Origin: a virus
DNA length: 45,625 nucleotides
Virus record (IMG/VR): IMGVR_UViG_3300046499_000264
Coordinates: 1 to 45,625 of that record
Strand: one strand, 5' to 3'
Positions 13,837-22,600 of the stretch are shown in pieces. The position numbers and the translations under genes are program-made. The notes beneath the pieces are model-generated. The model was not told where the DNA came from. It ran no database searches and worked only from the letters and a program-made list of their open reading frames with translations. The first letter of the stretch is position 1; every line of letters begins with the position of its first letter.

Positions 13837-15003
13837 ATGACTATCCAGAACATCGCTGAAGCGGGCAAGATCATGGGCTTCGCCCTTGATGGTGACCGCA
13901 CTGCACAGGGCCGCATCAAGGCCCTTGTGGACGGCAACGCCTACATCACGGAGTCCTTCTCCAGCTCGGACCTCGCGGCTGCCTTTGCCATCGGCGTCAC
14001 CCAGAAGCTGCAGGCTCAGTACGCTGACCGCACGCAGACCTGGAAGGACTTCGCGGTCAAGCTGACGTTCAACGACTTCAAGCCGCAGTGGTTCCGCGAG
14101 CTGACGCTTGACGACGACGTGAATCTGGATGAGAACGGCGGGGCCAAGACCAAGCCGAACTCCCTCCCGCGCATCCCGGAAGGCACGGAGTACCCCTCCT
14201 TCGGCTTCACCACGAGCCAGAGCGGCATCATGCTCTACAAGGAAGGCGCGCGGTTCCCGTTCACCTGGGAAATGGTCATCAACGATGAATGGTCCCTCAT
14301 CAAGTCCATTCCCGGCAAGATGCTCGACCTCGCGGCCAACACCGAGGACACGGAAGCCTACGGCATCCTGGCCGGCGTCAACGGCCCGAACTCGGTCTCC
14401 TTCAGCGCGCAGCACGGCAACATCAACGACTCGAACAGCCTCTTTGCTGCAGAGCACCCGCTGAACCTGGACGCGCTGACCCTCGCCAAGAAGGCCATCC
14501 GTGCCCGCAAGGTCAACGGACGCCGCGTGACGGTTCCCAAGTTCCGCCTGCTGGTCCCCACCACCATGAAGGATCAGGCAGAGGCGCTGCTGGCGATCCG
14601 CGAGTACACCACTCGCAACGCCGACAACACCAAGGAAATCAAGGTCACCCCGACCAACTCTGACGTGGCCCTGACCGCCTCGGATTGGCTGACGGACATC
14701 GACCAGTCCGCGTCTGCCGACACGACCTGGTACTTGGTGCCGGACGGCGGCAAGGACGGCACCCGCGATGCACTGGGTGTGGGCTTCCTGCAGAACCACG
14801 AGGCTCCCGAGCTTCGCATCTCCGGCAACGGCGGCAACTACCTCGGTGGCGGTCAGGTTCCGGGTCTCGAAGGCTCGCTGCTGAACGACACCAGCGAGTA
14901 CCGCGTGCGCCACGTTGTGGCCGGCGCGTTCCTCAACGGTCAGGGTCTCCTGGCCTCCAAGGGCACCGGGGCAGCTGCTCCCTCGCAGTTCAGCACTCCG
15001 TAG
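13837..15003 (+). CDS. major capsid protein
   Basis: 388 aa. Position after protease and decoration genes, size and composition fit an HK97-fold major capsid protein. Segments typical of the fold: an N-terminal helical arm, KLTFNDFKPQWFRELTL as the E-loop/P-domain region, GARFPFTWEMVINDEWSLI as the long spine helix region, and LVPTTMKDQAEALLAIREY with late VPGLEGSLLNDTSEYRVRHVVAG. No long acidic delta domain precedes it, consistent with a separate scaffold. AAGGAAGG upstream supports ATG 13837. A hairpin terminator follows 10 bp after the stop. Confidence 0.9.
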   Translation: MTIQNIAEAGKIMGFALDGDRTAQGRIKALVDGNAYITESFSSSDLAAAFAIGVTQKLQAQYADRTQTWKDFAVKLTFNDFKPQWFRELTLDDDVNLDENGGAKTKPNSLPRIPEGTEYPSFGFTTSQSGIMLYKEGARFPFTWEMVINDEWSLIKSIPGKMLDLAANTEDTEAYGILAGVNGPNSVSFSAQHGNINDSNSLFAAEHPLNLDALTLAKKAIRARKVNGRRVTVPKFRLLVPTTMKDQAEALLAIREYTTRNADNTKEIKVTPTNSDVALTASDWLTDIDQSASADTTWYLVPDGGKDGTRDALGVGFLQNHEAPELRISGNGGNYLGGGQVPGLEGSLLNDTSEYRVRHVVAGAFLNGQGLLASKGTGAAAPSQFSTP

Positions 15004-15013
15004 TCTGACCCAA

Positions 15014-15049
15014 GAAGCCCCGCCGGTGTTTATCGCCTGGCGGGGCTTC
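15014..15049 (+). terminator. hairpin terminator after major capsid gene
   Basis: GAAGCCCCGCC (15014-15024) pairs with GGCGGGGCTTC (15039-15049), 11 perfect pairs, loop 14 nt. The following TGCCATTTCC is a weak T-tract. Confidence 0.75.
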
Positions 15050-15078
15050 TGCCATTTCCGGCCAAATTCGGAATGCTG

Positions 15079-15111
15079 TACCATTGAATTGTGGTGCTAC
15101 TCCTCCGGTAG
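15079..15111 (+). promoter_or_regulatory. possible leaderless six-codon leader ORF between two terminators
   Basis: TACCAT at 15079-15084, six bases, then GTG 15091 opens a six-codon frame (GTG GTG CTA CTC CTC CGG TAG, 15091-15111). The spacing equals that of the leaderless starts. A strong terminator begins nine bases later at 15120. A short transcript of about 80 nt, or a leader/attenuator for the connector genes, is possible; the box itself is a poor match. Confidence 0.25.
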
Positions 15112-15119
15112 TGTGGTGG

Positions 15120-15169
15120 ACGGCCCCGGCTTTTATCGGTTGCTCCCCGGTAATAGCCGGGGCCGTTTT
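15120..15169 (+). terminator. rho-independent terminator before connector genes
   Basis: ACGGCCCCGGCT (15120-15131) pairs with AGCCGGGGCCGT (15155-15166), 12 perfect pairs around a 23-nt loop, ending in TTTTG. Together with the hairpin at 15014-15049 it forms a double terminator isolating capsid expression from the connectors. Confidence 0.85.
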
Positions 15170-15178
15170 GCATTCCGG

Positions 15179-15190
15179 TAGAATTGGTCT
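15179..15190 (+). promoter_or_regulatory. leaderless-type promoter of connector genes
   Basis: TAGAAT at 15179-15184, six bases, ATG 15191, with no ribosome site. It immediately follows the second terminator. It is the clearest of the leaderless examples because a perfect TAGAAT is present and no upstream transcript should reach it. Confidence 0.65.
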
Positions 15191-15628
15191 ATGGCTGAAG
15201 ACGCAAATCCCCTGGACCCAGAGACACCTGTTGGGCAGGTGCGTCTCCTCATTTCTGACACGCAGCTCCGGCGCGATCCGGGCAACCCTTCCGCACCGGC
15301 TGAGTATTACTTCTCGGACGCATTCATCGGCGGCTACCTTTCCATGAATGCAGGAAATGTGTTTCATGCAGCGGCAGACGCAATTACCGCGCTGGCTGCA
15401 AATGAAGCGATGGTCTCGAAGAAAATCCGCAAGGAGAATCTGCAGACCGATGGCCCCGCCGTGGCCAACGCCATGCGCCTGCTCGCGCAGGACTTGCGCG
15501 CCCGAGGTAACCGGGTGCAGGAGGCCACGGACGCGGCTGACGGCACCTTCTTCATCGTGGACTTCTCTGACCCGGTGACGCCGTTCGATCAGTTCGAGGC
15601 AGCCAACGGAGGCTCGCTGTGGGGCTAG
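15191..15628 (+). CDS. head-tail connector/adaptor protein
   Basis: 145-aa helical protein. N-terminal VGQVRLLISDTQLRRDPG followed by YFSDAFIGGYLSMNAGNVFHAAADAITALAANEA is characteristic of the gp6/gp15-like adaptor family, in which a short acidic N-terminus is followed by helices that ring the portal. Located directly after the capsid gene, as usual. Leaderless-type start. Its 3' end overlaps the next gene by ten bases. Confidence 0.75.
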   Translation: MAEDANPLDPETPVGQVRLLISDTQLRRDPGNPSAPAEYYFSDAFIGGYLSMNAGNVFHAAADAITALAANEAMVSKKIRKENLQTDGPAVANAMRLLAQDLRARGNRVQEATDAADGTFFIVDFSDPVTPFDQFEAANGGSLWG

Positions 15629-16083
15629 GAACGTCTGTCTTCCCGGACGGCTGGGCCGAGCACCACATGCCGGTCATCAACTCGGCCATGACAGGCCGCG
15701 TGAAGATCGAGCGCGCCAGCACCACCCCCGCCAAGTGGAACCAAGCAATCGGAGCTTACGAGGGTGGTGTGCCGGAGCTCCTGTACCTGGGCCGGGCCAA
15801 CATTGACCGCATCGCGCGCCCCACGCGCCGTGAGTTTGTGGCGGACGCGGCGGACAACCAGATGACCCAGCTGATGCTGCCCTTCGAGGGCAACGAGGCG
15901 GTGCCGGCCCCGGAAGACCTGCGCTGGCAGTCCAACGACATGGTGACCATCTTGGCCACCGACTCCGAGGGCAACGACATGATTGTGGGCGAGAAGCTGT
16001 TTGTGCGGGGCTGGTTCGGCGCCACCGAGGACTGGGCCTACGTCCTGCACTGCGGCTTCAACTCCAAGCAGGGCGGCGAGTAA
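15619..16083 (+). CDS. head-tail connector (stopper-like)
   Basis: 154 aa, probably beta-rich. Starts at GTG 15619 with GGAGGC upstream, inside the previous gene. Segments such as ARPTRREFVADAADNQ, DLRWQSNDMVTILATDSEGN and IVGEKLFVRGWF fit a small beta-barrel stopper (SPP1 gp16/lambda gpFII functional class). The assignment is mainly positional: second gene between capsid and tail completion genes. Overlaps the next start (TAATG). Confidence 0.6.
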   Translation: MGLGTSVFPDGWAEHHMPVINSAMTGRVKIERASTTPAKWNQAIGAYEGGVPELLYLGRANIDRIARPTRREFVADAADNQMTQLMLPFEGNEAVPAPEDLRWQSNDMVTILATDSEGNDMIVGEKLFVRGWFGATEDWAYVLHCGFNSKQGGE

Positions 16084-16493
16084 TGGCCGGGCTCCTCGGC
16101 CACAAGGCGTTGACCGATGGGCTGTTCCAGCATGTCCTGCAGGCCGAGAAGGGCATGATGGCCGATGTCGAGGAAGCAGCGCTGGAGGCCGGAGTCGCCG
16201 GCCTCGAAGCAGCGCGGTGGACCATAGACAACACGCCCTCCTCGCTCTCCCCCGGCAAGCCGAACCGTAACTGGACCTTCAAGATGAACCAGTCCCTCGA
16301 CGCCGACGTGAAGCGCACCGGCAACACCACCACCATCCGGGTGGGCTGGCTGCGCATCAAGGAGAAATACTTCCTGATCCAGGAGCACGGTGGGGAGGCG
16401 AGCGAAAGGATCATCACCCCCATGAACGCGCTCATGAACGGACGCCATGCCGTCCTCGACACACTGAAAGGCTGGGGCCTGAAAGTCCAATGA
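16083..16493 (+). CDS. tail completion / HK97 gp10-like protein
   Basis: 136 aa. Helical N-terminus (DVEEAALEAGVAGLEAAR) then a beta region (NWTFKMNQSLDADVKRTG, TTIRVGWLRIKEKYFLIQEHGG) and a C-terminal helix. Order and flavour match the HK97 gp10 / minor head-tail joining family, which adds after the stopper to complete the interface. Function by family resemblance and position. ATG overlaps the preceding TAA. Confidence 0.6.
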   Translation: MAGLLGHKALTDGLFQHVLQAEKGMMADVEEAALEAGVAGLEAARWTIDNTPSSLSPGKPNRNWTFKMNQSLDADVKRTGNTTTIRVGWLRIKEKYFLIQEHGGEASERIITPMNALMNGRHAVLDTLKGWGLKVQ

Positions 16494-16918
16494 CCATCAA
16501 CCCATACACCTCCCAGCAGGAAATCCTTGCCCACTTCCGCACCATCCCCTTCATCGAGGTGTTCGAGGGAGGTGTGCCCGATGGCGAGAACATCCCGATG
16601 GATGCCTACGGCAAGATCAAGCCGCACCTCGTGGTGGCCTTCGCCGGCCTGACCAAGCCGCCCAAGCGGGTCAACGGCATCTTCGGCGCCACCGAGGATT
16701 CCTTCATCCAGGGCTTCTCGACCTACGGCATCGCCGGGGATGACGACGCGGCCCGGCAGGTGCATTCCTTGGCGTGGGGAAAGATCACCGGATTCGAGCC
16801 CGCCCATTGCGGCGAGGTCGGCCCGGCGTTTTTCGCCGGCATCGGAGAGATTTCTACTCTCGGGCAGCCGACGCGCTTTTCCGCCACACAGTCCTACCGT
16901 TACCTGATAAACCCGTAG
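16490..16918 (+). CDS. tail terminator protein
   Basis: 142 aa alpha/beta protein. TSQQEILAHFRTIPFIEVFEGGVPDG at the N-terminus, a central LVVAFAGLTKPPKR and a final TRFSATQSYRYLINP are in line with tail terminator/completion proteins (lambda gpU-like), which cap the tail tube and set where elongation stops. It sits just before the tail tube genes, the usual site. ATGA overlap with the previous gene suggests coupled translation. Confidence 0.6.
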   Translation: MTINPYTSQQEILAHFRTIPFIEVFEGGVPDGENIPMDAYGKIKPHLVVAFAGLTKPPKRVNGIFGATEDSFIQGFSTYGIAGDDDAARQVHSLAWGKITGFEPAHCGEVGPAFFAGIGEISTLGQPTRFSATQSYRYLINP

Positions 16919-16942
16919 CCCAGCACGGAATTACGTTGCTGA

Positions 16943-16969
16943 TAAACTGGAATAAAGCGATTGGAGTTT
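16943..16969 (+). promoter_or_regulatory. promoter-in-hairpin element before tail tube genes
   Basis: TTGCTGATAAACTGG with TAAACT at 16943-16948 as -10 box. AAACT (16944-16948) can pair with AGTTT (16965-16969), with partial pairing inside. The right arm overlaps the GGAG ribosome site of the GTG start at 16973. The start point would be near 16955, after the left arm. Confidence 0.45.
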
Positions 16970-16972
16970 AGC

Positions 16973-17203
16973 GTGTCTGAAAGCCTGACAGTCATTGCAA
17001 AGCATGGCAAGACGAAAAAGGTGCAGGAAGTCCCTCGCATCTACCTGGAAATCTATCCTGACCTGCAGGAGGTTTCCGAGGCGTCGATGGTGCAGCGCCA
17101 GCGAGGCATCGAAAAGAAAATGTTCGGGGAATACATCACCCCGGCACACAAGTCCGAGGCGGCTCCCAAGCCTTCTGAGGCAGAAAAGGAAGGCGGCAAC
17201 TAA
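16973..17203 (+). CDS. small protein before the tail tube genes
   Basis: 76 aa. GTG 16973 is chosen because GGAG at 16963-16966 is correctly spaced; the frame is open a few codons further. The protein is basic in the middle (KHGKTKKVQEVPR) with a central region LEIYPDLQEVSEASM and an Ala/Pro/Lys/Glu tail (HKSEAAPKPSEAEKEGG). Not recognised. Located just before the two major tail proteins, so a role in tail assembly is likely but unproven. Confidence 0.6.
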   Translation: MSESLTVIAKHGKTKKVQEVPRIYLEIYPDLQEVSEASMVQRQRGIEKKMFGEYITPAHKSEAAPKPSEAEKEGGN

Positions 17204-17698
17204 ATGGGCAAGCTCATTTCCGGCAAAACCCTCATTCACTGGATCGAAGACCCGGACTACGATCCCGCAGCTCCGTCCCTGGCACTGTTCACGCCGGACA
17301 CGGACATCTCGTGCTCCATCGGGTCCGGCTACACGCTGAACCCCAGCAAGTCGGACGTGAACACCAAGCGGACCATCTGCGAGGAGGCCGAGTCCGAGAC
17401 CCCCGTTCGCTACAACTACGAGGGCAACCTGACGTTCTTCCGCGAGGGCGATCTGGCCGAGACCGCTTCCGCCTTCGCACGCGCGTTCGGCTTCTTCAAG
17501 AACGGGCGCCGGACGGGCTACCTCGTGCGCCGCTCGGCCCTCGCCCGCTCGGTTCCGCTGGCCGTGGGCCAGCTGGTGGACAGCTTCAAGTTCACCGCCG
17601 ACGAACCCCAGGACACCATTGATGATGACCTGATCCAATTTTCCGTGAAGTTCCTGCAGCAGGGCCGCATGGAACTCGACAAAGCCCTCGTGGCGTAA
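17204..17698 (+). CDS. major tail protein paralogue 1
   Basis: 164 aa. It shares ordered motifs with the following gene: GYTL, then ESETPVRYNYEGNLTFFRE, GYLVRRSAL, VGQLVDSFKFTAD and a late ...IQFSVKFLQQG. These are tail-tube-like (beta-sandwich with extended loop) features, and the gene is in the tail tube position before the chaperones. It starts one base after the previous stop. One paralogue probably forms the tube while the other may be a decoration or alternative subunit. Confidence 0.7.
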   Translation: MGKLISGKTLIHWIEDPDYDPAAPSLALFTPDTDISCSIGSGYTLNPSKSDVNTKRTICEEAESETPVRYNYEGNLTFFREGDLAETASAFARAFGFFKNGRRTGYLVRRSALARSVPLAVGQLVDSFKFTADEPQDTIDDDLIQFSVKFLQQGRMELDKALVA

Positions 17699-17711
17699 GG
17701 AGTCCTGAACA

Positions 17712-18245
17712 ATGTCTTCTCACAAGATGGTCAACCAGAAGCGCATCGCGGTCTGGTGGATTCCTGAACTCGGCCTGACTGACGGCGAGCACCCCAGCGC
17801 CGCGCAGATCAACGCCGGCACCCGCGTCTCCCCCGCGCTCGTTACCGGCTACACGCTGAAGATGAGCGATTCCAGCACGGACAACTCCAAGACCGTCGAG
17901 GATGAGGGCAACGTCGAGACCCCGACGCTGAAGAACTACGAAGGCAAGCTGCAGTTCTTCCGCGATGAGCTGGGCACCGGCACCCAGACCCTTCCGGTTC
18001 CGGCCACGGTTTTCACCACGGTGCTGAACCTGTTCAAGGTTCCCTACGTCACCGGCTGGCTGGTCTCGCGCTACGGCCCGAAGGCCGACGTGCCGGTGGC
18101 TGAAGGCGACATCGTTTCGACGTTCAAATTCAAGAACGACATCTACAGGACCATCGAAGGTGACGCGGGAGAAACCCCGGTCATGATCGAGGTGGAGTTC
18201 CTGAAGGCTGGCGAGGCTTACCCCAACGTCACCTGCGAAGCCTAG
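17712..18245 (+). CDS. major tail protein paralogue 2
   Basis: 177 aa. Parallels gene 17204-17698: GYTLKMSDSS, NVETPTLKNYEGKLQFFRD, VTGWLVSRYGP, EGDIVSTFKFKND and a closing IEVEFLKAGEAYPN. It is a typical major tail tube subunit in size and composition. AAGGAGTCCTGAAC provides a ribosome site. It ends the unit, and a promoter with a strong inverted repeat follows. The tandem paralogy is seen directly by aligning the two proteins by eye. Confidence 0.75.
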   Translation: MSSHKMVNQKRIAVWWIPELGLTDGEHPSAAQINAGTRVSPALVTGYTLKMSDSSTDNSKTVEDEGNVETPTLKNYEGKLQFFRDELGTGTQTLPVPATVFTTVLNLFKVPYVTGWLVSRYGPKADVPVAEGDIVSTFKFKNDIYRTIEGDAGETPVMIEVEFLKAGEAYPNVTCEA

Positions 18246-18264
18246 TCCTTACTAGGTAGTTTGA

Positions 18265-18300
18265 TAGGATTGGCCCCATACCAAACAAGGTATGGGGCCA
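18265..18300 (+). promoter_or_regulatory. promoter-in-hairpin element before chaperone genes
   Basis: TTGATAGGATTGG with TAGGAT at 18265-18270. Directly after it TGGCCCCATACC (18271-18282) pairs with GGTATGGGGCCA (18289-18300): 12 perfect pairs, six-base loop, followed by CTACTATTTT. Read-through RNA would form a full terminator-like hairpin; RNA starting near 18277 would keep only part of the left arm. The ribosome site AGGAG is at 18312-18316. Confidence 0.6.
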
Positions 18301-18320
18301 CTACTATTTTCAGGAGCACC

Positions 18321-19079
18321 ATGAGCATCGACGCAGCGGTTGAAATCGCAGAGGAACTGAAGTCCGAGAAGGCCTTCAACGCCCGGCAGGCCGTCACCGG
18401 GGCCACCTACCCGCAGGACAAGATCGACGTGTACTCGGACGCCAAGCTGGCGCACGAGCTGAACATCGCCGTCCACGACGCGGCGCAGGCGCGCTTCCTG
18501 GCCGACGCCATCAAGGAGCGCTTCGCCAAGGCGCAGCGCGAGGCTGCCGCCGCCGACCAGGGCGTAGAGGCCGAGCCCTACGAGGGCGACGGCACCGAGG
18601 CTCCCGACTACGCAGACGCCGACGCGGCAGCCAGCGAGCTGGAGGCCAAGGTTCCCGGCCTGCTCGAAGCCCTCCAGGGCAGTGTGCTCACCTTCCACAT
18701 CCGGGGCCTCGCCCCCGCGCAGTGGAGGCTCATCCACAAGAAGTGGCGCAAGGAAATCAAGCCGCCGGCACGGAAGAACTTCCCCAACACCGAGGACGGT
18801 GAGGAGGAGTACGAGCTGGAGGTCCACGAGCGGAACATCGAGCGCAACGACTCGGTGAACCACGACACGATTGCCTCGGCCATCACCAAGGTGGTTCGCA
18901 AGATCGACGGGGCCGAGGACACCAGCGTCTGGAAGGTGGCCGATGTCCGAAACATCTTCGACACCTACATGGAGTCCGAGTACGACAAGATCAAGAACCT
19001 CGTGCAGCAGCTGACCTTCGCCAACAACCTGTTCCACATCGCAATCGAGCAGGACGCAGATTTTTTGTCAAAGCCCTGA
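18321..19079 (+). CDS. tail assembly chaperone, upstream frame (G-like)
   Basis: 252 aa. ATG 18321 has AGGAGCACC upstream; the frame extends further only into the promoter. Mostly helical and acidic, with an Ala-rich middle. It lies between tail tube and tape measure genes, the fixed position of the lambda G/GT pair in siphoviruses. Near its end the slippery TTTTTTG (19061-19067) allows a -1 shift into the downstream frame, making a longer minor product. The chaperones coat the tape measure protein before tube polymerisation and are absent from the virion. Confidence 0.85.
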   Translation: MSIDAAVEIAEELKSEKAFNARQAVTGATYPQDKIDVYSDAKLAHELNIAVHDAAQARFLADAIKERFAKAQREAAAADQGVEAEPYEGDGTEAPDYADADAAASELEAKVPGLLEALQGSVLTFHIRGLAPAQWRLIHKKWRKEIKPPARKNFPNTEDGEEEYELEVHERNIERNDSVNHDTIASAITKVVRKIDGAEDTSVWKVADVRNIFDTYMESEYDKIKNLVQQLTFANNLFHIAIEQDADFLSKP

Positions 19080-19534
19080 CTTGGCCGCAGAACCGCGAGT
19101 GCGTCTCGATGGTTCTGACGGCCAAGGAATGGGGCTGGTCACCAACGGCAGTCATCCGGCAGGCGAAAGACCCGCGCAAGCCTCACCCGGCTGACTACAA
19201 CTTCGCACACGCGGTGGAAACGCTGCTGGAGGAGAAATGCCCCAAGTGCGGTGTGCCCATCTGGTACGCCTTCTCCACCAACTCGGAGATTGCTTTCAAG
19301 CTGAAGTCGATCACCTGCCAAGGTTGCCTGCATAAGGAAACCGAGACCAAGGATCAGGAACTGAAGCCGGGCGAGTCCCATGTGGTGTACGCAGTCCCCG
19401 CCGATGCCGAAGACGACCCGGAGGCCAAGCTTCCCCCGCGCAGTGACTACTTCGAGCGGGCAGCCAAGGAACATGCGGCTGAGCATGAGCGGCTAATGAA
19501 GCGCCGGGCCAAGGCCGAAGCACAGCAGCAGTAA
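18321..19534 (+). CDS. tail assembly chaperone fusion by -1 frameshift (GT-like)
   Basis: Slipping at 19061-19067 joins the first frame to the downstream frame through DFFVKALTWPQNRECVSMVL. The downstream part adds about 155 residues with a probable zinc site, EKCPKCGV and TCQGC about 30 residues apart, and a charged helical tail ending AEAQQQ. The ratio of short to fused product is normally important for tail assembly. A separate start at ATG 19109 exists in the downstream frame but has no ribosome site, so expression by frameshifting is preferred. The zinc-type insertion is unusual among chaperones I know. Confidence 0.82.
19061..19067 (+). promoter_or_regulatory. -1 programmed frameshift site TTTTTTG
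   Basis: Zero frame reads GAT TTT TTG TCA AAG CCC TGA. The heptamer T-TTT-TTG follows the X-XXY-YYZ rule and permits both tRNAs to slip back one base. The stop of the zero frame comes three codons later, and the -1 frame is open to 19534. Confidence 0.88.
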
Positions 19535-19537
19535 GTG

Positions 19538-19582
19538 AAGCACCAATCCCCACATCTGTAGGGATTGGTGCTTTACTCTTTT
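19538..19582 (+). terminator. rho-independent terminator after chaperone genes
   Basis: AAGCACCAATCCC (19538-19550) pairs with GGGATTGGTGCTT (19561-19573): 13 perfect pairs, 10-nt loop. TACTCTTTTT follows. Confidence 0.88.
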
Positions 19583-19610
19583 TCCCCAGATTTGTAAATA
19601 GCCAAACTGA

Positions 19611-19616
19611 TAGAAT
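19611..19616 (+). promoter_or_regulatory. promoter of tape measure/tail tip genes
   Basis: CCAAACTGATAGAATGG with TAGAAT at 19611-19616. A second candidate lies just upstream: TTACTC (from 19573), 16 bp, TAAATA, matching the arrangement before the decoration gene. GTG 19650 is about 27 bases after the expected start point. Confidence 0.55.
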
Positions 19617-19649
19617 GGCAACAGAATCTACGGAAATTGGTGGTGAATT

Positions 19650-22600
19650 GTGGCTGGTGCGTTTGACGCCAAAGTGGAAATCTCCACCAAGGATGCCAGG
19701 GACGGTCTGAAGGCTCTCCGTTCGGAGGCCAAGGTTTTGGGCGAACAGCTCAAAGAGCTCGATGGCATCATCAAGGCCGGCAAGCAGAACGTCGTTCTCA
19801 TTGCCCAGCAGTTCACCAAGCTCGTGGCGACCCAGCGCACGGCTGCTGCCGCCACCAAGGAGACTGCGCAGGCGGACATCGCAGCCGCTCGCGCTGCCGG
19901 TATCCGCAACACAGCCGACGCCAAGGTGGGCGAGACGCTGGCGCGCAAGGCCAACCAGGAGGCGCAGGCTGGCCGCGCCACGGCGCAGGGCGCTCTTGCC
20001 ACTACCCGCGCTGCCGAGTCTGATGCCCGCCGCACGGCCACGCTGGACCGCCAGGCTGCCGCCGCGCGCAAGGCCGCTGACGCCCAGACCAACATGCACG
20101 ACAGCATGAGCAACAGCCGCTACCTGATGTACGACGTGGGAGCCACCTACGGCGTCATCTCTGCAGGCCTCATGGCCATCCCGGCTGCCACCGCCGCCGT
20201 CTCGGCTGCGTACCAGAAGGACTTCGCCCAGGTCATCCGTGTCAACGAGGAGTTCCAGGCGTCCTCGCAAGAGGCGACCGCCATGAAGGACTCGCTCAAA
20301 GACCTTGCCGCCGACATGCCGGTGGCCTTCGATGACCTCACCCGCATCACCCAGCTCGGTGCCCAGATGGGTGTGGCCAACGACAAGCTGGCAGCCTTCA
20401 CCGAGACCACGGCCAAGTTTGTGGCCGTCACCGGCATCTCGGCTGATACCGGCGCCACCCTGTTCGGGCGCATGGAGACCTCCTTCACCGAGGACGTGAA
20501 GAAGTTCCCGGACTTCTTCGAGCGGGTTGGCGCAGCCATCGCCTACGTCGGCGCCAAGACCGTAGCGACTGACCCCGAAATCGCCGCCATGCTCAACCAG
20601 ATCGGCCCCCTGGGCGCCGCCGCCGGCATGAGCGCATCCGAGGTCACCGGGCTCTCCGCTGCCCTCGCCTCCGTGCGTGTGCGCCCGGAACTGGCCCGAG
20701 GCGCGCTGACCAAGGTGTTCGCCAACATCAACCGCGACGTGGCCGAGGGCTCACCCCGGCTGGAGAAGTACGGCAAGCTGCTCGGCATCTCGGGCGATCA
20801 GGCTGCCAAGCTGTGGAAGACCGACTCCTCCAAGTTCTTCACGGACATGATTGCAGGGCTCAATGGCACCCTGCAGAAGAACGGCGAGCTGACCACCACC
20901 CTCGATGACCTCGGCATCAAGGAACTCCGCGTCTCGGACGCCCTGACCAAGCTCGCTGTCGGTAACGACGTGCTGGTCAAGTCCATGGACTACGCCAACC
21001 AGGGCTTCAAAGAGGGCACCGCCCTGAACGAGATGTCGAAGCCGGTCTTCGAGACCATCGTTGCCCACCTGACCGAGATGTCCAACGCCTGGAAGAACCT
21101 CGGGGACACCCTCGGCGGCGGGGCTCTGGCCCCTCTGGGCCTGTTCGTGGACTTGGCGAAGAACGTGGCAGTCGGGCTCCGGTCCATCTCCGAGAACGCC
21201 GATGGGAGCATCACCCCCATCGGGCGGCTGCTCCAGGCGCTGATGGCCATTGCCACGGTCACGGCGCTGTTTCTCGGCTTCAAGGCCGCGCAGGCTTTCG
21301 TGATGGCCGGCATGATCGGCTTCCAGCAGGCTGCTGCTCGCGGCATGGGCGGCGGGCTGGCGCTGGGCAACCAGGTACGCACGCTGGCCCAGACCATGCT
21401 CATCGCCAAGGGCGCCACCGATCAGCAGTCCCGCGCCTTGCTGGAGCAGGTGGGCGCCACCCGCGCGCTGATGATTGCCTCCACCACCACCTCGGCCCAG
21501 CTCCGCTCCGGCGCGGCTGGCTCCTTTGGTGTGCTCGCTACCTCCACCGGCAGGGCCACAGGCGGCATCAAGGGCGCCGCCTCCGCGCTGCTCGGGATGG
21601 CGGGTGGCCCCATCGGTATCGCTGTCGGCGCGCTGGCGATCCTGGCAGGCGGATTCCTCAACGCACAGATCGAGGCCGAGCAGGCAGGCAAGTCCATTGC
21701 CGACGCCATGCAGCAGGGTGCTGACGCTGGGCGCCGCGCCGTGGCAGAGTCGCTGAACAACCGCAAGGTCCAGCTCTCCATCACCGAGGGCGACATCGCC
21801 TTCCACAAGCTCGGGCAGAGCGTCACCGAGGTGGCGCGCTCTGTGGGTGTGAACTTCAACGACATCGTGGACGCCGTTGCCGGCGGCACGGACACCGCAG
21901 AGAAGTTCAAGGCCAAGATGGAGGAGCTGAAGGGTAAGGCCGGCTTCGACAAGTTCAAGACCGATGCCTACGGCTGGCTGGGCCGCGTTGCCACGGAAAT
22001 GGCCAACTCGGAAAGCACCGCTGCCAAGGGGCTGAAGGATGTCGCGGCAGCTGCCCCGCTGGCCGGCAAGGGCGTCAACGACGCGGCAGGCGAGTTCGAT
22101 GACGCCTCGCTGGACATCGACAAGATGACGGATGCCCTGAAGGCACTCAACGATGAGGTCTTCGGCACCATCAACTCCGAGGCTGCCCTGCAGGCCGCAC
22201 TCGCCAACATTGGTGAAGGCCTGCAGAAGTCCCAGTCGTACTCGCCCATGTCCGAGGGCGGGCGCGAGAACATCCAGAACTTCCAGGATGCCCTGACCAA
22301 GGCCCGGGAATACTACAACCAGCTGAAGGAAACCGACCAGCTCTCGGCGCAGGAAGCGGCGCAGGGCTATGCGGATTTCGTGCAGGGCCTTGTCAAGGAA
22401 ATCCGCGCCTACGGCGGCGACACCTCCTACGTCGAGCAGCTGGCCGAGCAGACCCGCGCCAAGTTCGAGACCATCATCGGAGGCAAGCCGGTCAGTGTGC
22501 CCGTGAACGTGGACACTGCTGCTGTTGCCACCCAGGCAGAGCAGACGGTGACCGCGCTGCAGACGTACTTCGGCAGTGCTGCCGCAGACTTCAAGATCGG

